A DNA stretch of 64,000 nucleotides from UKL13-3 sp044353855 (lineage in GTDB: Bacteria; Bacteroidota; Bacteroidia; UKL13-3), in assembly GCA_044353855.1 (NCBI GenBank), contig JBILBF010000002.1, forward strand, positions 310,001-374,000, in the 5' to 3' direction. Numbering within the stretch: position 1 is the first letter of the stretch; each line of letters opens with the position of its first letter. A program made the translations under genes and the position numbers. Positions 8,241-17,059 of the stretch are shown piece by piece. The notes under the pieces are model-generated. The model saw only the letters and a list, made by a program, of their open reading frames with translations, was not told the origin of the DNA and did no database searches.

Positions 8241-9422
8241 ATGAAAATACATCCTTTGTTTTACAAACCACTATTTAGCATTGGAATCCTTATACTTATC
8301 GTTTTAGCAATTACCAGTCAAAGCATACTTCGTTCACCCAAAACCTTTGAACCTAACGGAATAACATATACTCACTACAATAATTACATCATTTTTAAGC
8401 AATCTTATTTTCATTTAATTGAAAACAAAGATTTGTACACGCTTTATCCAAATGAGCATTGGGACTATTATAAATACAGTCCAACTTTTTCTTTATTAAT
8501 GGCTCCACTGGCCTATTTACCTGATGGATTGGGGTTGTTTGTATGGAATGCATTAAACGTGTTTGTCTTATTTTTTGCTCTTTGGAAACTGCCCATGCAA
8601 ACGGATAAAAAAAGGCTATTCACTTTTGGATTTATTCTTATTGAATTGATTACGTCTTTACAAAATTCACAAAGCAACGGACTGATGGCAGGTCTCCTAA
8701 TTTTTGCTTTTATATTGCTCGAAAAAAAACAATTACACTGGGCTTCTTTATTGATTGTACTCAGCATATTTATTAAAATTTTTGGGCTAGTAGCCTTCGC
8801 TTTATTTTTGTTTTATCCCAATAAGTTAAAATCATTTTTATATACGGTTGGATGGGTAATACTAATAGCCATTTTACCTTTGTTTGTTGTTTCTATTACA
8901 CAACTTACTTTTTTATACCAAAGCTGGTTGGCATTACTGCAAAATGACCACAGTATATCGTTGGGATTTTCGGTTGTTGGTTGGTTATATAGTTGGTTTG
9001 GTGTTGATGCCAAAAATTTAGTACTTGTTATTGGCGCAGTTTTATGTTATTTACCCTTATTAAACTATAAGTGTTTTAATAGCCTTCCGTTTAAACTTTA
9101 TTTTTTAGCGTCATTATTAATTTGGGTAGTTATATTTAACCATAAAGCTGAATCGCCAACCTTTATTATTGCTATTTCTGGTGTTGCAATTTGGTTTTTT
9201 TCACAACGCTTAAAAACAGAAAATTTAATACTGATACTTTTTGCATTTGTGTTTACTATTTTATCGCCAACTGATCTATTTCCTAAAAATATTCGGGTTC
9301 ATTACAGTGTTCCATATGTATGGAAAGTTGTTCCTTGTATTTTTATATGGCTGAAAATCATAGTTGATTTACTGCTATTTAAACCTCATGATGTTTCAGT
9401 AATATCCTATGAAAGTAATTAG
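8241..9422 (+). CDS. GT87-like integral membrane glycosyltransferase (DUF2029)
   Basis: A 393-residue polytopic membrane protein with about ten hydrophobic segments. The periplasmic-loop signature 'WDYYKYSPTFSLLMAPLAYLP' (residues about 73-93) matches the DUF2029/GT87 family, polyprenyl-phosphate-mannose-dependent mannosyltransferases of the GT-C fold. An early acidic or polar loop ('GITYTHYNNYIIFKQSYFHL') is where the catalytic residues usually sit. The acceptor is unknown. A TATATTTG element at 8189-8196 could serve as the -7 promoter box. Confidence 0.75.
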   Translation: MKIHPLFYKPLFSIGILILIVLAITSQSILRSPKTFEPNGITYTHYNNYIIFKQSYFHLIENKDLYTLYPNEHWDYYKYSPTFSLLMAPLAYLPDGLGLFVWNALNVFVLFFALWKLPMQTDKKRLFTFGFILIELITSLQNSQSNGLMAGLLIFAFILLEKKQLHWASLLIVLSIFIKIFGLVAFALFLFYPNKLKSFLYTVGWVILIAILPLFVVSITQLTFLYQSWLALLQNDHSISLGFSVVGWLYSWFGVDAKNLVLVIGAVLCYLPLLNYKCFNSLPFKLYFLASLLIWVVIFNHKAESPTFIIAISGVAIWFFSQRLKTENLILILFAFVFTILSPTDLFPKNIRVHYSVPYVWKVVPCIFIWLKIIVDLLLFKPHDVSVISYESN

Positions 9423-9629
9423 TATTCCTATTTTAAGTTTGTTATGATACCGATTAAAGAAACATTGCTAAACGGATGAGGGCATATTAAATAGCGAAAC
9501 GAAACTTGAAGAAAAAAAATAAAACACACTTTATATTTTGAACTAAAACGATCTTTTGTCTTTTTTTTGAGTTACCATTATTTACTTTTTAATAACGTTA
9601 GAATATTAACTGTTTTGTTATTTTTACGT

Positions 9630-10934
9630 ATGAAATATTTTTTTTTATTGCTTGTAATTGCATCAAGTTTTTGCATCAAAGCTCAACAACTTTATTTTCC
9701 TTCTTTAAATAACGCAGCTGTTTGGGAATCAACTTCGCCACAATCACTAGGGTGGTGTACTAATTATATAGATACCTTATACCATTTTTTAGAAACCAAT
9801 AACACCAAAGGATTTATCGTATTAAAAGATGGAAAAATTGTGTTGGAAAAATACTTTGGCACTTTTACCAAAGATAGCAATTGGTATTGGGCATCGGCAG
9901 CCAAATCGCTTACTTCTTTATTAATTGGACAAGCTCAAGAAGATGGGTTTTTATCTATTAATGATACAACTTCAACCTATTTAGGAAATGGATGGACAAA
10001 TTGCACGGAGGGACAAGAACAAAAAATTACCATTCTCAACCAACTTACAATGACATCAGGGTTGGATGATGGTATTGCCGACAACCATTGTACTTCACCC
10101 AATTGTTTACTTTACAAAGCAGATGCGGGAAGCCGTTGGGCATACCATAATGCTCCATATACTTTATTAGATAGTGTTTTGTATAAATCAACTGGCCAAA
10201 CGCTAAATGTATATACACAATTAAAAGTTAAACAAAAAACGGGTATAAATGGTGCATGGTATAAAGTTGACTTCGACAATTTATTTATAAGTACTCCGCG
10301 CAGTTTTGCTCGTTATGGATTGCTTGCACAACATAATTTTATTTGGAACACTGACACTCTTATAAAAGATACAGTATACAAACATGCGATGGTTAACTCT
10401 TCACAAGGGTTAAATCTATCATATGGTTATTTATGGTGGCTGAATGGAAAAGCATCTTTTATGCTTCCAACCTCTCAATTCGTTATTCCAGGAAGTTATG
10501 CTCCACATGCACCAGCTGATATGTTTGCCGGAATTGGCAAAAATGGTCAAATAGTAAGTATTGCAAAAAGCAAAGGATTGGTTATGGTTCGAATGGGTAA
10601 CCCTCCCGGAAGTTCGGTTGAAGTACCCACAGATTTTTGTGATAAAATTTGGGAACAACTAAACAAAGTTATTTGCTCTAATTCAACAAGTATGATGGAA
10701 CCCTTCCATAAAAATGATGTTACATTGTATCCAAATCCTGCTACTAGCGAAGTATATATTACAACTTCATTTAACAATATTCACACTATTACAATAACCA
10801 ATATGGTAGGCGAATTAATTTATACAACTTCCAATATTGGAGCTATCAATTTATCTTCTTTTGCAGCTGGTATATATATTGTATCCGTTTCATCGGGTTC
10901 TTTTTCTTATACCTATAAATTAATTAAACAATAA
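9630..10934 (+). CDS. Secreted beta-lactamase-family serine hydrolase with T9SS type A sorting domain
   Basis: A 434-residue exported serine hydrolase of the class C beta-lactamase/penicillin-binding fold. I start at the ATG at 9630, directly before a signal peptide ending 'SSFCIKAQQ'; the frame is open to 9567. The nucleophile sits in 'WASAAKSLTSLLIG' (SxxK), and 'YHNAPYTLLD' is the second YxN motif. The last ~75 residues, 'VTLYPNPATSEVYI' to 'GIYIVSVSSG...KLIKQ', form a type A (Por_Secre_tail) sorting domain, so the protein should cross the outer membrane by T9SS. Members often act as esterases or peptidases rather than true beta-lactamases. Confidence 0.88.
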   Translation: MKYFFLLLVIASSFCIKAQQLYFPSLNNAAVWESTSPQSLGWCTNYIDTLYHFLETNNTKGFIVLKDGKIVLEKYFGTFTKDSNWYWASAAKSLTSLLIGQAQEDGFLSINDTTSTYLGNGWTNCTEGQEQKITILNQLTMTSGLDDGIADNHCTSPNCLLYKADAGSRWAYHNAPYTLLDSVLYKSTGQTLNVYTQLKVKQKTGINGAWYKVDFDNLFISTPRSFARYGLLAQHNFIWNTDTLIKDTVYKHAMVNSSQGLNLSYGYLWWLNGKASFMLPTSQFVIPGSYAPHAPADMFAGIGKNGQIVSIAKSKGLVMVRMGNPPGSSVEVPTDFCDKIWEQLNKVICSNSTSMMEPFHKNDVTLYPNPATSEVYITTSFNNIHTITITNMVGELIYTTSNIGAINLSSFAAGIYIVSVSSGSFSYTYKLIKQ

Positions 10935-11225
10935 CTACAAATCGTTTAACTATTCAATTAAATCTCAATGTAACATGACTACTATTGGGTATTCTACTCG
11001 TTATATTCTGTTAAAAAAAACGCGTTTTGGTTTTAATAAAAAGTTCAGTTTTGGGCAGTTTATTTTATCCTGTATAAATCCTTCATCACCTTTTTATCTT
11101 CGTTGATTTTTGTTTGAGAAAATTACTATTTTTCATTTGACTAGATTTAAATCGTACTCAGAAATACATACCATTATAGAATAAACCATATTCTCATTTC
11201 CACAAATAATTCCTACTTTCGAAAC

Positions 11226-12509
11226 ATGGCGAATATAGTATCACACAAAGCAGAACAGTTGATTGGCTCCGAAATTATCAAACTTGCGGGCGAGGTCAAC
11301 CAAAAAATTAAAGAAGGACAAACCATTTACAATATAACCATTGGCGATTTTGATCCTCTTTTGTTTTCGATACCATCGGAATTAAAAGAATATATTATTG
11401 ATGCCTACACACAAAACCAAACCAACTACCCTCCAGCAGATGGGATGCTTGAACTACGCACTGCCATTGCCAACTTTATACAATCGCAACAAGGTCTTCA
11501 GTATTCAGTTGACGAGTATTTAGTAGCAGGTGGTGGACGACCATTGATTTATGCTATATACCAAACATTGTTGAATAAAGACGATAAAGTAATTTATCCT
11601 GTCCCTTCTTGGAACAACAATCACTATTGCCATTTAAGCGATGCACAAAAAATAGAAATTGAAACCTTACCCCAAAATGGTTTTTTACCAACTGCCGAAG
11701 AATTAGAACCCCTGATAAAAGATGCAACAATTCTTGCATTGTGCTCCCCATTAAATCCTACAGGAACCATGTTTCGCAAAGAACAATTATTACCTATTTG
11801 TGAACTGGTTATTGCCGAAAACGAAAAGAGAAAAGCACACAATCAAAAACCTTTATATGTATTATACGACCAAATTTATTGGATGCTTACCATGATAGGA
11901 ATTAACCATGTTGACCCTGTTAATTTGCTGCCGGCCATGAAAGAGTACACAATTTTTGTAGATGGGATTTCAAAATCATTAGCAGCAACGGGTGTGCGTG
12001 TAGGATGGAGTTTTGGCCCTGCCTATGTAATTAGCAAAATGAAAGCTATATTAGGTCATATTGGTGCTTGGGCTCCCAAAGCCGAACAGGTAGCTGTAGG
12101 CAAATTTTTACAAAACACCGAAGCGCTTAACCAATTTATCACAGAACTTAAACATAAACTAACTGTTCGTTTTGAAGGAATTTACAATGGAATTGAAGCC
12201 CTCAAACAAAAAGGATATCCTGTAAATATAATTGCCCCCGAAGGTGCTATTTACCTTACTGCACAATTTGCGTTAAAGGGATACTCACAACCTGATGGTA
12301 AAAAAATTGAATCAACTGAAGACATTACTGCGTTTTTATTAAACCACGCACAATTGGCTATTGTACCATTTACAGCTTTTGGTGTTGCAAAAGGAACAGA
12401 CTGGTATAGGCTTTCGGTAGGTACTATTAAAGATACCGATGTTCCACAACTGATTGCAAAATTAGAATCCGCTTTACAAACATTAAAAAAACCAGCTCAA
12501 GCGTCTTAA
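11226..12509 (+). CDS. Pyridoxal-phosphate-dependent aminotransferase, class I/II
   Basis: A fold-type I aminotransferase of 427 residues. The Schiff-base lysine lies in 'DGISKSLAATGVRVGW', with 'SPLNPTGTMF' (conserved Asn), 'YDQIYWML' (Asp/Tyr contacting the pyridine ring) and C-terminal 'DWYRLSVG' whose Arg binds the substrate carboxylate. This matches aspartate/aromatic aminotransferase relatives, but the amino donor cannot be fixed. A TACTTTCG box ends four bases before the ATG, the same geometry as at sua5. The flavin reductase gene follows by 5 bases. Confidence 0.9.
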   Translation: MANIVSHKAEQLIGSEIIKLAGEVNQKIKEGQTIYNITIGDFDPLLFSIPSELKEYIIDAYTQNQTNYPPADGMLELRTAIANFIQSQQGLQYSVDEYLVAGGGRPLIYAIYQTLLNKDDKVIYPVPSWNNNHYCHLSDAQKIEIETLPQNGFLPTAEELEPLIKDATILALCSPLNPTGTMFRKEQLLPICELVIAENEKRKAHNQKPLYVLYDQIYWMLTMIGINHVDPVNLLPAMKEYTIFVDGISKSLAATGVRVGWSFGPAYVISKMKAILGHIGAWAPKAEQVAVGKFLQNTEALNQFITELKHKLTVRFEGIYNGIEALKQKGYPVNIIAPEGAIYLTAQFALKGYSQPDGKKIESTEDITAFLLNHAQLAIVPFTAFGVAKGTDWYRLSVGTIKDTDVPQLIAKLESALQTLKKPAQAS

Positions 12510-12514
12510 TTCAA

Positions 12515-13168
12515 TTGCTTTTCTCAACTGATTTAACAAAAAAACCTATCGAAACTCAAACACCAAATACTTCAACTCATTATGATGTGATTATTGCAGG
12601 TGCCGGACCTGCTGGTAGCATGTGTGCCCTTGCACTTAAAAACAGTGGACTTCGAATATTGATGCTAGATAAAGAAACGTTTCCACGAGATAAAATTTGT
12701 GGCGATGCCGTAAGCTCAACAGCCAAAAGAGTGTTACGTCAACTCAATCCTGAATATGAAAAAGAGTTGATGACATTACCAAACAAAGCATACATTACTC
12801 AAGCTAAATTATACAGTCCTAATTTTCAATCTTTAGAAATTGATTTACCGTTGGTAGGACATTGTATTCGTAGATTGGATTTTGACAATTGGTTATTTCA
12901 GAAAGCACTTACCAATCCTACATTGGAAGTATTGCAAAGCACTTCTTTAAAAGATATTGTTAGCAGCGAACAAACAATTGCCGTTACAACGCACAATGGT
13001 CAACAATTTACAACAAATATAATAGTAGGATGTGATGGCGCACATTCTGTTGTTGCCAAAAAGCTTGCGGGATTTAAAGTAAACAGAAAACATTACTCAG
13101 GAGCAATTAGACAATATTACCGCAATGTAAAAGGACTAACAGGAAATGCCCTTGAAGTATATTTTTGA
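12515..13168 (+). CDS. FAD-dependent reductase of the geranylgeranyl-reductase family, N-terminal half (frameshifted)
   Basis: N-terminal 217 residues of a flavoprotein related to geranylgeranyl reductases and electron-transfer quinone-type oxidoreductases. The Rossmann dinucleotide site 'YDVIIAGAGPAGSMCAL' starts near residue 23, followed by 'DKETFPRDKICGDAVSS', the typical FAD motif, and the GD-like 'VGCDGAHSVVAKKL'. No ATG is in frame near the 5' end; TTG at 12515 is the likely start. The frame ends at TGA 13166-13168, in the middle of the fold. The rest of the protein continues in the -1 frame. A homologous protein would read 'EVYFLKDFLPG' here. Confidence 0.8.
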   Translation: MLFSTDLTKKPIETQTPNTSTHYDVIIAGAGPAGSMCALALKNSGLRILMLDKETFPRDKICGDAVSSTAKRVLRQLNPEYEKELMTLPNKAYITQAKLYSPNFQSLEIDLPLVGHCIRRLDFDNWLFQKALTNPTLEVLQSTSLKDIVSSEQTIAVTTHNGQQFTTNIIVGCDGAHSVVAKKLAGFKVNRKHYSGAIRQYYRNVKGLTGNALEVYF

Positions 13169-13713
13169 AAGATTTTTTGCCCGGCTATTTTTGGATTTTC
13201 CCGTTATCCAACAACGAAGCAAATGTTGGTTTTGGCATGTTATCATCCACGATAGTAGAGAAAAAGATAGACCTCAAAAAATGCATGAACCAAATTATAC
13301 ATGAGATTCCAGCAATAGCCGAGCGGTTTAAAGATGCAGAAGCATTGGAAGATGTAAAAGGATTTGGTTTGCCATTAGGTTCAAAACATTACTCGATTTC
13401 GGGCAACCGATTTATGTTGTGTGGAGATGCCGCATCCTTGATAGACCCCTTTAGTGGTGAAGGAATAGAAACTGCAATGGAAAGCGGAAAATTTGCAGCC
13501 GAACAAATTTTACACTCGTTTGCCAAAGATGATTTTAGTGAAAAAACACTCAAAGCATATGATAAAAGGGTGTATCAAAAAATGTGGGGTGATTTTAACA
13601 ATCATTATTACCTACAACGGTTATTAGGTGATAGAGTTTGGCTAATAAATTCGCTGATACGTATTGGAAATATTCCCTACATTAAAAAGAAAATACCGAA
13701 ATTGTTTTATTAA
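13165..13713 (+). CDS. FAD-dependent reductase of the geranylgeranyl-reductase family, C-terminal half (frameshifted)
   Basis: C-terminal 182 residues of the same flavoprotein, beginning at TTG 13165 and overlapping the first half by four bases (TTGA). It opens with 'KDFLPGYFWIFPLSNNEANVGFGM', the segment that normally follows the end of the first half, and contains the second FAD-binding motif 'LCGDAASLIDPFSGEGIETAM'. Together the halves would make a ~400-residue protein of normal length. Alternatives are a true pseudogene, a one-base sequencing error in the T5 run at 13162-13166, or ribosomal slippage on that run. Confidence 0.8.
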   Translation: MKDFLPGYFWIFPLSNNEANVGFGMLSSTIVEKKIDLKKCMNQIIHEIPAIAERFKDAEALEDVKGFGLPLGSKHYSISGNRFMLCGDAASLIDPFSGEGIETAMESGKFAAEQILHSFAKDDFSEKTLKAYDKRVYQKMWGDFNNHYYLQRLLGDRVWLINSLIRIGNIPYIKKKIPKLFY

Positions 13714-13718
13714 CAAAC

Positions 13719-13735
13719 ACACGTAAACGTGTTTT
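13719..13735 (+). terminator. Weak hairpin between convergent genes
   Basis: ACACG (13719-13723) pairs with CGTGT (13728-13732) around a four-base loop and is followed by TTTATTTTTT. It overlaps the end of the convergent EamA gene at 13734. The short stem makes this a weak candidate. Confidence 0.35.
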
Positions 13736-14630
13736 ATTTTTTAGCTTTTTGAAAACTCGTATTCACCAAATAGATACCCGTAATGGTGAGCAAAACGGCA
13801 ACCCAAATTATTCCATTTACCGTTTCGCCTAACCACAACCACCCCAATGCTACTGCTACAATAGTATTTACATAAGCATAGGTAGAAACAATTGTTGCAG
13901 GTAAATGCTTGAGTATATACATATAACTTCCATAACCAACGATAGAACCAAAAACTATTAAATACAATACACTATACATTCCAGCATCATTAGGACGAAA
14001 TGTTGCCCATTCTCCTATTGAACTGCCAAAAACCAGTAAAATAAATCCACCACTTAACATTTGAAAACTGGCTGCATATAACGGATGCAAACCTGTAGGG
14101 TTATGCTTAATATGAACTGAACCAAAACCCCAACTAGCAATTGCAATAAGTAAAAAAACAATTCCTAAAATATAATTAGGATTAGACAAGTCGGCTATAT
14201 TGTTTTTAAAAATTAAAAACTGTGCTAGCAAACAAAATAGAATACCCAAAACAACTTGTATTGTTAACTTTTCTTTTTTTCCCATCAAGGTATTTGCGCC
14301 AATAATCATTAAAGGGGAAAGCGCACAAATGAGCGCTGTTAGCCCACTAGTTATATATAATTCAGCCCAAGATACCAATCCATTTCCAAGTACCAACAAT
14401 AAGACACCTTGAATAATACAAACTTTAAGTTGAGCCCAAGTAGGTAATGTATAGCCTCTAAGTAAAAAATAACTACAGATAAGTATTCCTGCTGTAAAAT
14501 GGCGCATGCCTGCCATTAAAAAAGGGGGCATACTTTGTACCCCAATTCTAATAGCTAAAAAAGTGGTTCCCCAAAATATTGCTACAGCTAAATAAGCAGC
14601 CCATGCATTGATACTCGATTGATTATTCAA
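13734..14630 (-). CDS. EamA/DMT-superfamily transporter
   Basis: A 298-residue inner-membrane protein with ten hydrophobic segments arranged as two EamA repeats. The first starts 'AAYLAVAIFWGTTFLAIRIG', the typical W-G-x-x-F motif of drug/metabolite exporters, and the second covers about residues 150-290, including 'YAYVNTIVAVALGWLWLGE'. The substrate is unknown. Its start is 14 bases downstream of the BtuF-like gene on the same strand, so the two are probably one transcript. Confidence 0.9.
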   Translation of the reverse strand: MNNQSSINAWAAYLAVAIFWGTTFLAIRIGVQSMPPFLMAGMRHFTAGILICSYFLLRGYTLPTWAQLKVCIIQGVLLLVLGNGLVSWAELYITSGLTALICALSPLMIIGANTLMGKKEKLTIQVVLGILFCLLAQFLIFKNNIADLSNPNYILGIVFLLIAIASWGFGSVHIKHNPTGLHPLYAASFQMLSGGFILLVFGSSIGEWATFRPNDAGMYSVLYLIVFGSIVGYGSYMYILKHLPATIVSTYAYVNTIVAVALGWLWLGETVNGIIWVAVLLTITGIYLVNTSFQKAKK

Positions 14631-14644
14631 GGTGCAAAAGTATT

Positions 14645-15457
14645 TTAATATTTGATTATAGCCGCTTTCAATTGAGTAAAATAATCAGCTGAATACAACA
14701 GCCTAGAACCATACCAACTAAATAATTCGCCATCAACCAATAAAATTTTAGCTTTTGGACAAAGCTCACTTAACTCAGTAATATGTTTTTGTTGAAAAGG
14801 GAAAGGTTCTGATGACAGCAAAATCAACTCTGGTTGAGCCGAAGACAATTGTTCATTCGATATAGCTGGATAGCGAGATGTTTCGAGTTCAAATACGTTT
14901 TTCAACCCATTTCTATTGAGCATATCATTTATAAAAGTATCCTGTCCAGCAGCCATCCATGGATTACGCCAAATAAGATATGCTGTTTTAAGTATAGCAG
15001 AATCCCGCTTTTTATGAGTTAATTGTTGGAACGATTGATTGATGTTAAAAACAATCTCTTCAGCCTTAGTTTCACGATTTAATAATGTACCGATTAATGA
15101 TATCATATCAATGGCATCATCAAGATGATGGATATCACTCATCCAAAGAGGACAATGTTTGGCCAATAATTCAATTGTTTCTTTATCATTCTCTTCTTTA
15201 TTTCCAATAATTAAATCCGGTTGTAAAGCCAATATTTTTTCAATCGAAGGTTTTTTGGTACCTCCAATTCGGGGTTTATGATCATGCATAGAGGCTGGAT
15301 GAACACAAAACAATGTTTGTCCAACCACCTCATCAGTAAGCCCTAAATCATACAGCAACTCGGTTTGTGATGGCACAAGGCTAACAATCCTCTTAGGTGG
15401 ACAGCTTATTTCCACTTGCCTATTCATTTGGTCTGTATAAACACGTTTTAATACCAT
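14645..15457 (-). CDS. BtuF-like helical-backbone metal/cobalamin-binding protein without signal peptide
   Basis: A 270-residue member of the periplasmic-binding-protein class III fold used by cobalamin and iron-siderophore ABC importers. Visible signatures are 'PKRIVSLVPSQTELLYDLGL', 'VVGQTLFCVHP', 'GGTKKPSIEKILALQPDLII' and 'AGQDTFINDMLNRNGLKNVF'. The N-terminus is charged rather than hydrophobic, and an in-frame TGA at 15461-15463, two codons upstream of the ATG, rules out a longer start with a signal peptide. It may therefore act in the cytoplasm. No permease or ATPase partner is adjacent; the neighbour is an EamA transporter. Ligand assignment to cobalamin is inference. Confidence 0.8.
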   Translation of the reverse strand: MVLKRVYTDQMNRQVEISCPPKRIVSLVPSQTELLYDLGLTDEVVGQTLFCVHPASMHDHKPRIGGTKKPSIEKILALQPDLIIGNKEENDKETIELLAKHCPLWMSDIHHLDDAIDMISLIGTLLNRETKAEEIVFNINQSFQQLTHKKRDSAILKTAYLIWRNPWMAAGQDTFINDMLNRNGLKNVFELETSRYPAISNEQLSSAQPELILLSSEPFPFQQKHITELSELCPKAKILLVDGELFSWYGSRLLYSADYFTQLKAAIIKY

Positions 15458-15537
15458 AAATCAAAAATATGAATACTTTGGTTCGTTTTAATGTTTAAAA
15501 ATGTTTTATTTGTTAGGAATAAACAAAATCACATACA

Positions 15538-16089
15538 ATGGAAAGCGAAAGAAATTCAATGCTCAATCAAGGTCTTAAATTTGGCCTCATTATGGGCTTT
15601 GTTCAAATAGCTATTATCCTTATGCTATTTATCATTGACAAAAATTTACTGGTTGATTTCAAAATATTAGCCCTCATTATTGTTATCAATATAGCACTAA
15701 TGGTATGGCCAGTTCGCAATTATAAAAAAATGAATGAAGGTCAAATTACTTTCAAAGATGCATTTTTCATTTGTTTAATAGCTATTGTAGGAGGTACATT
15801 AGTTGCTAGTGTTTTTAATTATATTTTATACAATATGATTGATACTGGCCTTGTTGATTTTATGAAAGAACAAACCATCCAAAAAACAGTAGGTTTTATG
15901 GAAAAAATGGGAACTCCACAAGAAGATATTGAAAAAGCAATTGCACCTTTAATGGAGCAAGATTTTAAACAAACACCTTCCAAAATTGGAGGTCAATTTT
16001 TACAATCTATATTGTTTGGTACTATTCCAGCATTAATTATTGCAGCAATATTGCGCACTAAACAAAAACCTGTAGACGATATTCAATAA
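15538..16089 (+). CDS. DUF4199 membrane protein
   Basis: A 183-residue membrane protein with four predicted helices: about 12-33, 41-58, 77-98 and 154-172. The arrangement, with a cytoplasmic 'FKDAFFICLIAIVGGTLVA' segment and an amphipathic region before the last helix, matches the Bacteroidota-specific DUF4199 family. It lies one base upstream of a GT2 glycosyltransferase, a conserved pairing in this phylum, which suggests a role in envelope glycan or lipid-linked sugar metabolism, but the function is unknown. Confidence 0.85.
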   Translation: MESERNSMLNQGLKFGLIMGFVQIAIILMLFIIDKNLLVDFKILALIIVINIALMVWPVRNYKKMNEGQITFKDAFFICLIAIVGGTLVASVFNYILYNMIDTGLVDFMKEQTIQKTVGFMEKMGTPQEDIEKAIAPLMEQDFKQTPSKIGGQFLQSILFGTIPALIIAAILRTKQKPVDDIQ

Positions 16090-16090
16090 A

Positions 16091-17059
16091 ATGATCAAAC
16101 CAAATATATCAGTCATCGTTCCACTAATCAATGAAGAAGAATCATTGCCCGAATTGGTGCAATGGATTGAACGAGTTATGATGGAAAATTCTTTTACCTA
16201 TGAAATCATCATGATTGATGATGGTAGCACGGACACATCGTGGAAAGTAATTACCCAATTAAGCACTTTACATACTTGCATTAAAGGTATCCGATTCCGC
16301 AGAAATTATGGCAAGTCTGCTGCACTTAATATTGGCTTCCATGAATGTATTGGTGATGTAGTTATTACAATGGATGCCGATTTACAAGACTCTCCAGATG
16401 AAATTCCATCATTATATTATATGATACTAAATGATGGTTATGATATTGTTAGTGGGTGGAAAAGGAAAAGGTATGATCCAATAAGTAAAACATTACCGAC
16501 CAAACTTTTTAATTGGGCTACACGCAAAATGAGTGGCATCAATAATCTTCATGATTTTAATTGTGGCCTTAAAAGTTACAACAGTGACGTTGTAAAAAAC
16601 ATTGAAGTGTATAATGAAATGCACCGTTACATTCCAGTAATCGCCAAATGGGCAGGATTTAGTAAAATTACAGAAAAAGAAGTAGTACACCGCGAGCGTA
16701 AATATGGAACAACTAAATTTGGGTTGGAACGTTTTATCAATGGTTTTTTAGATTTACTCACTATTTTTTTTGTTAGTAAATTTGGAAAAAAGCCAATGCA
16801 TTTTTTTGGTGTAATGGGAACATTAGCATTCTTAATTGGCTTTTTTATTACCATTTATATTTTAGGTGAAAAAATATACAATTCATTCAATCAAATATAT
16901 GAGCGAAGTGTTACCGAACAACCACTCTTTTTCTTGGCATTGGTATCCATCATAATTGGTGTGCAATTGTTTTTAGCAGGCTTTTTAGGCGAAATGATTT
17001 CAAGAAATTCAAGCGATAGAAATTTTTACGGCATCAAACAAAAAATAGGTTTTGAGTAA
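16091..17059 (+). CDS. GT2 family glycosyltransferase (DPM1/GtrB-like)
   Basis: A 322-residue membrane glycosyltransferase with an N-terminal GT-A domain and two C-terminal transmembrane helices (about 233-255 and 275-297), the layout of polyprenyl-phosphate sugar synthases such as GtrB and ArnC. Motifs are 'SVIVPLINEEESLPEL', 'MIDDGSTD', 'RRNYGKSAALNIGF' and the metal-binding 'MDADLQDSPDE'. It probably charges undecaprenyl phosphate with a sugar. It follows DUF4199 by one base and overlaps the next glycosyltransferase by eight, so all four genes from 15538 to 19311 form one operon. Confidence 0.92.
   Translation: MIKPNISVIVPLINEEESLPELVQWIERVMMENSFTYEIIMIDDGSTDTSWKVITQLSTLHTCIKGIRFRRNYGKSAALNIGFHECIGDVVITMDADLQDSPDEIPSLYYMILNDGYDIVSGWKRKRYDPISKTLPTKLFNWATRKMSGINNLHDFNCGLKSYNSDVVKNIEVYNEMHRYIPVIAKWAGFSKITEKEVVHRERKYGTTKFGLERFINGFLDLLTIFFVSKFGKKPMHFFGVMGTLAFLIGFFITIYILGEKIYNSFNQIYERSVTEQPLFFLALVSIIIGVQLFLAGFLGEMISRNSSDRNFYGIKQKIGFE

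Noticed and set aside
11017..11028. AAAACGCGTTTT palindrome after the serine hydrolase gene
   Set aside because: A 12-base palindrome without loop or GC-rich stem; too weak to call a terminator, and no partner site was seen. The rest of the 10935-11225 gap shows nothing else.
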